Source of the DNA: Gnetum montanum | Taxonomy: Eukaryota > Streptophyta > Gnetopsida > Gnetales > Gnetaceae | Assembly: GCA_015680685.1 (NCBI GenBank) | Contig: MNCI01001321.1 | Coordinates: forward strand, 257,614-321,613 | Length of the DNA stretch: 64,000 bases | Direction of reading: 5' to 3' | In this document: piece after piece, positions 59,768 through 64,000 of the stretch | Layout of the letters: the number at the start of each line of letters is the position of its first letter | Position numbering within the stretch: the first letter of the stretch is position 1 | Notes under the pieces: model-generated | Databases searched by the model: none | The model's input: the letters and a program-made list of their open reading frames with translations, nothing else | Told to the model about the DNA's origin: nothing | Position numbers and translations under genes: made by a program

Positions 59768-60425
59768 ATGATCCAGGACCTAATAAAGGAATTGAAGAGG
59801 CTTAAAGCCTCTATTTCACAAGCTGTCAAGATTATGGACTTCTACCAAGATGATCCCATTAGTTTTGTAGTCTTACAATTGACACTTCCTCCTAGTGTCC
59901 CTATTTCCCAATTTAGCAAATATAATAGAGAAGGTGATACCTATACTTACCTTATTACATTTCAATCTAAGTGCTTACTCTTATAGTTATGGCCTCATAT
60001 CATCATGAGGATTTTCCCTATGCCTTTGACTGGGCAAGCACTTGATTGGTACCACATATTACCTAGAGGATCCCTATCCTCTTTAGAAGACTTGATAGCC
60101 CAGTTTGTCAACCACTTCAAGTATAACTTGAAGCCCAATACCATACTTGACCAACTCATGAAGGTTAAGCAAGGATCCTTAGAACTCATACAGAAGTTCA
60201 TCCAACAATGGTATGCACTACTGAATAAAATACCAAAGCCTATAGTTGAAACCCACCTTCTATCTATATTTAATGGAGCAGCGAATTACTTCATCAACTT
60301 AAAAAATTATTACCTTGACCCATAGTCACTTAGCCAAGCATTTTCACAAATCAAAAACATAGAGGATGCTATGGAGGCTAGTCAAGATCTAGCCTATGTA
60401 GCATATAAAAATCAATATGCTCAGA
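59768..60425 (+). pseudogene. gag core of F2
   Basis: It reads IMDFYQDDPISFVV, SQFSKYNREGDTYTYL, IIMRIFPMPLTGQALDWYHI, FVNHFKYNLKPNTILDQLMK and FIQQWYALLNK. It is the best preserved copy of this gag in the window, with three stops. The frame runs into the gap at 60426. Confidence 0.85.
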
Positions 60426-61221
60426 NNNNNNNNNNNNNNNNNNNNNNNNNNNNNNNNNNNNNNNNNNNNNNNNNNNNNNNNNNNNNNNNNNNNNNNNNNN
60501 NNNNNNNNNNNNNNNNNNNNNNNNNNNNNNNNNNNNNNNNNNNNNNNNNNNNNNNNNNNNNNNNNNNNNNNNNNNNNNNNNNNNNNNNNNNNNNNNNNNN
60601 NNNNNNNNNNNNNNNNNNNNNNNNNNNNNNNNNNNNNNNNNNNNNNNNNNNNNNNNNNNNNNNNNNNNNNNNNNNNNNNNNNNNNNNNNNNNNNNNNNNN
60701 NNNNNNNNNNNNNNNNNNNNNNNNNNNNNNNNNNNNNNNNNNNNNNNNNNNNNNNNNNNNNNNNNNNNNNNNNNNNNNNNNNNNNNNNNNNNNNNNNNNN
60801 NNNNNNNNNNNNNNNNNNNNNNNNNNNNNNNNNNNNNNNNNNNNNNNNNNNNNNNNNNNNNNNNNNNNNNNNNNNNNNNNNNNNNNNNNNNNNNNNNNNN
60901 NNNNNNNNNNNNNNNNNNNNNNNNNNNNNNNNNNNNNNNNNNNNNNNNNNNNNNNNNNNNNNNNNNNNNNNNNNNNNNNNNNNNNNNNNNNNNNNNNNNN
61001 NNNNNNNNNNNNNNNNNNNNNNNNNNNNNNNNNNNNNNNNNNNNNNNNNNNNNNNNNNNNNNNNNNNNNNNNNNNNNNNNNNNNNNNNNNNNNNNNNNNN
61101 NNNNNNNNNNNNNNNNNNNNNNNNNNNNNNNNNNNNNNNNNNNNNNNNNNNNNNNNNNNNNNNNNNNNNNNNNNNNNNNNNNNNNNNNNNNNNNNNNNNN
61201 NNNNNNNNNNNNNNNNNNNNN
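60426..61221. other. Assembly gap (796 n)
   Basis: All bases are n. By comparison with C it should hold the C-terminal part of gag. Confidence 0.99.
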
Positions 61222-62430
61222 AAGGATGATAAGAAAATAGATGCATGAAAGGAAGTGGATCCACCAAATTCCACTCCCACATTAGCTATACACATGATCT
61301 CCTCTACCAAACCTACTTTAACCAACAAGTCACAAGAGGATCCAAAAAGCCATAACCAGAAAAATAAGGAAAAGACCCAACAACCACAACCTAAAGTCAA
61401 AGTTTGCATTTTATGGCACATGGAGGAAGTTAAGAATAGCTAGGGTGACAAGCCCATTGCCAACAATAAAAACTCCATTAATATGATGGACCAAGTAAGG
61501 CAATACCTCAAGCATAATAATATAACTCTAAGCTTGTATGACTTGGTCATAACTTTTGCAACACATCGTGAGGCATTATTCAAAATGATGACTTCCATAT
61601 TTTTTGGTAAGGATATTCTCGCTAACAAGGAATCCATCCATGTAGTGATGGTTCCTCCCTCACCAAAGAAGAAGAAGTCAACACCCCTAGTATTTCATGA
61701 TAGCAAAATCAAGGCCAATCCACAAAATGGGGAAGTAACTATGAAACCTCTATTTATAACCATATATGTAGATAGTTTAAAGATCATTGGGTCTATGTTG
61801 ATGATGGAGCTATAACTAACATCATCCCATGAACTATCATTGAACACTTGGGCCTAACTAAGTAGATATAGCCTATGATCACTACATCTCTTAAGTTCTT
61901 CAATGGATAAAGGATTGTTATCAAGGGATCTATCTTCTTAGGCTTCTTGGTAGGGGATAAATTCCTCACAACCACCAATTTCTTGGTGGTGGAGGAGACA
62001 CTAGGGTTTAACTTATCCTAGGAAGATCCTAGTTGGCTTAATTATGAGTTGTTTCCTCATCCATCCACCAAGAAATTCATCTTTCTTATGAGGGAGGTGA
62101 AATCATCATCCATGGTGATAGTGTGGTTCCCCTAGCTATCAATAATATGGACATAGAGCAAGGGTCTAGAGTGGATCTTCAGGAGAAAACTCCTAGTCAT
62201 GAAGTCCATCAACCCAAATAAGAGAAACAACCAAAGAACAACAATGATAAGAAATAAGATACGTTATGGGTTGAACTCCCTTTCAACATCATTATTATTG
62301 AAGGTGATGGTGAATATAAGTTTGTGAAAAATAGACTTTACTCATTCCCTAATCTTTCAAGGATTAGGAAGAATCTACACAAGTGAAATGCACCTTAACC
62401 TTTCCATCCCATGACCTTATGACTAAATGC
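61222..62430 (+). pseudogene. gag-pro linker and aspartic protease of F2
   Basis: The linker (61483-61780) reads TLSLYDLVITFATHREALFK. The protease reads VDDGAITNIIP at about 61795, keeping the VDDGA active site that C and H have lost, then IIEHLGLTK and VEETLGFNLS. The stop after IIP and two later frame changes disable it. Confidence 0.75.
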
Positions 62431-62609
62431 ACTAATAGCTACATAGCTTAACTTTTCTTTCTTAATATCTTATACCTTTTTAAATGCACTTTGTTTTATC
62501 CTTTATGCATGTAGCCTAAGTTTGTACTTTCATTTGCATCTTTACTATTATAGCCTTTCTTTACTTTTACTCATGTTATAAAAGCCTTATAAATATATAT
62601 TTATTTTTC

Positions 62610-62760
62610 ATTAATAGCCTACTATGGCCTTAAACTAGTAAAATTAAAGTCTGCTAAGACTCTAAACTTGCGTTACAATCTGCTAAGACTCTAAACTAGT
62701 GGTATGGCCCACCATGGCCTTAAACTAACAAAAAAATACAACCTATGCCTGACATCACCT
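62610..62760 (+). repeat. Short repeats after protease of F2
   Basis: Four to five units such as TGGCCTTAAACTAGT and TGCTAAGACTCTAAACTAG. They match the arrays in C and H. Confidence 0.6.
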
Positions 62761-63071
62761 AAAACTAAAAAAAATCCCTTTTGTTATATTTATTTCTTTT
62801 TTTAGCCGTTTATCACCTCAACTTGTAATTTAATTTTAGAACCAACATCATAAACATAGCCATCTACAATGTTTAATACAACAAGATATATAGATAAGAA
62901 ATCAGACCAAAATTTCAAAATTTAAATTTAGAATGTTCATAACATACATAGCCATGGCCACACTATGTGGCAAAAATGTCAAAAAATGATAACAATCATC
63001 CATAACATAGGCTTGGCCAACAATGGCCATCAACATAAAAGCAAGAACAAATAATAGTCAACATGCTAAGA

Positions 63072-64000
63072 CTAGGATGATGGACGTTGCTGAGATACAT
63101 TTGGAGGAGGAAGTGGTAGGTAATTCCCACCTTGACCACTAGGGGTACCAATGTCTCTTGAAGCCTAAAATAGAACAAAACATAACTAGTTAGTGACCAA
63201 TAGCCAAAACCATAAGCCATGACTTAAAATGAAAACCAAAACATAAAATACATCTAACCTATGGAGATTCTAGCTCCATGACTTCTAAGGGTAGATGTGA
63301 AAGGCCTTCATCCAAATGATGGAGGATTTGATCCTCTCTCATGTTGACCCAGTCAACATCCCCAAGATCAATGCCAAAGAGGATACCAATCCTATCTATA
63401 GCAGTCTAAGTAGGTGGCTCCTAGGTAGTAGTAGTCATAGAATTCTCACCTACAATGGTAGTAATCTGAAGAGTAGGGGACTACTCCATAATAAGAGTGC
63501 CTTCAAAGAGTTGATAAGCACTCTCTACCTAGATTCCCTAGATGAACAACTCTCTCTTACACCATTCAACCAACTCCTCCTTGAGCCACTTGAGGTAGGC
63601 CCCACAATCTGATTTATACCATTGCTTTTGGGTCTTTTTTTTTCTTATGCCACTTTAGGATCCAAGTGTAATGATCCTTCCAATCCTTGACATTCTGGAA
63701 GATGAGGTCCATCTACATCTATTGTTTTGCCATCTCTTATAAGACCACTACTTTTTCCTAAATTGTCTGCCAATAGTGAGCCCATTCAATCTCCTTGGTT
63801 CATAACTTTCCTAAGTTAGCCACTTAGACTTCCACAAAGGCCTTGTAGTCCTAGAGATCTCTAATTGTGTCCTCCTACTATTGAGTCTTCTCCCTTAGGA
63901 CCACAACTTCCTCCCATAGTGATTCATTGGACCTCTCTAGCTCCCATGAAATTTTTGCACATGACATTGCTAGATTAGTAGTAGTCTCATAAAAATTCAA
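63072..64000 (-). pseudogene. Antisense gene of F2, last two exons (partial)
   Basis: The last exon, 63164-63072, follows acceptor CTATTTTAG and reads ASRDIGTPSGQGGNYLPLPP then stop. The penultimate exon ends at 63259 (AG|GTTAGA) and extends past 64000, with ISWELERSNESLWEEVVVL matching C and H in the coiled coil. Many stops. It supports a shared exon structure across C, F2 and H. Confidence 0.6.

Larger units (their letters stand above)
58776..64000 (+). mobile_element. Element F2 internal region, Tat-like, running off the window
   Basis: The order is primer site, leader, gag, gap, linker, protease, short repeats and antisense gene (minus strand), as in C and H. The leader to gag distance is shorter than in C or G: the N-terminal gag block is missing, probably by deletion near 59690. 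Pol, if present, lies beyond 64000. Confidence 0.8.

Noticed and set aside
60371-61421. Open frames of 270-347 codons on both strands
   Set aside because: They run through the 796-bp n gap; the length is an artefact.

Overview
The window looks like intergenic nuclear DNA of a land plant, probably a flowering plant. It is AT-rich, almost entirely nested and decayed LTR retrotransposons, with one immune-receptor (NLR) relic and one Ty1/copia gag relic. No intact host gene, tRNA, rRNA or CRISPR array is visible. The species is not identified. Assembly breaks are single n's at 2423, 12103 (after 29 C's) and 19388, and a 796-bp gap at 60426-61221.

I use letters for the elements. G (1-4211, minus strand) and H (4212 to about 11450, minus) are decayed Ty3/gypsy elements of the same superfamily as C and F; G sits inside H. 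H abuts an inverted LTR related to that of D (about 11450-12213 and 19389-19530), and A (12214-19387, plus) is inserted in that LTR. At 19.5-25.3 kb lie unassigned DNA, a Ty1/copia gag pseudogene and an NLR pseudogene. D (about 25.3-28.35 kb, resuming at 54866-55892) is an old gypsy element. B (28353-54865, plus) split it, with target duplication ATCAT on both sides. C (32372-51209, plus, 18.8 kb) then inserted into B with target duplication GGTAT on both sides. On the right, LTR F1 (55893-57266) lies in D, and F2 (LTR 57352-58775, then internal DNA to the window end) lies in the leader of F1.

A and B belong to one family: LTRs with TGATGAG/CTCATCA ends, a tRNA-Asp type primer binding site, gag (A also keeps an aspartic protease), and no reverse transcriptase or integrase. 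They look like non-autonomous gag-only (TR-GAG type) elements needing another element's enzymes. B has a second, sense-strand ORF with a PF20167-like plant mobile domain and a long coiled coil; A has only a stub of it.

C is the only element with a full pol: protease, reverse transcriptase, Ty3-type RNase H, a second RNase H typical of the Tat lineage, and integrase. All are damaged by stops and frameshifts, and the polymerase box reads YVDN. Between protease and reverse transcriptase C carries about 5 kb of antisense DNA that looks like a spliced gene. Related antisense exons occupy the same place in H and F2, with matching splice boundaries and a similar glycine/proline-rich last exon. This recurring antisense gene is the most interesting signal in the window.
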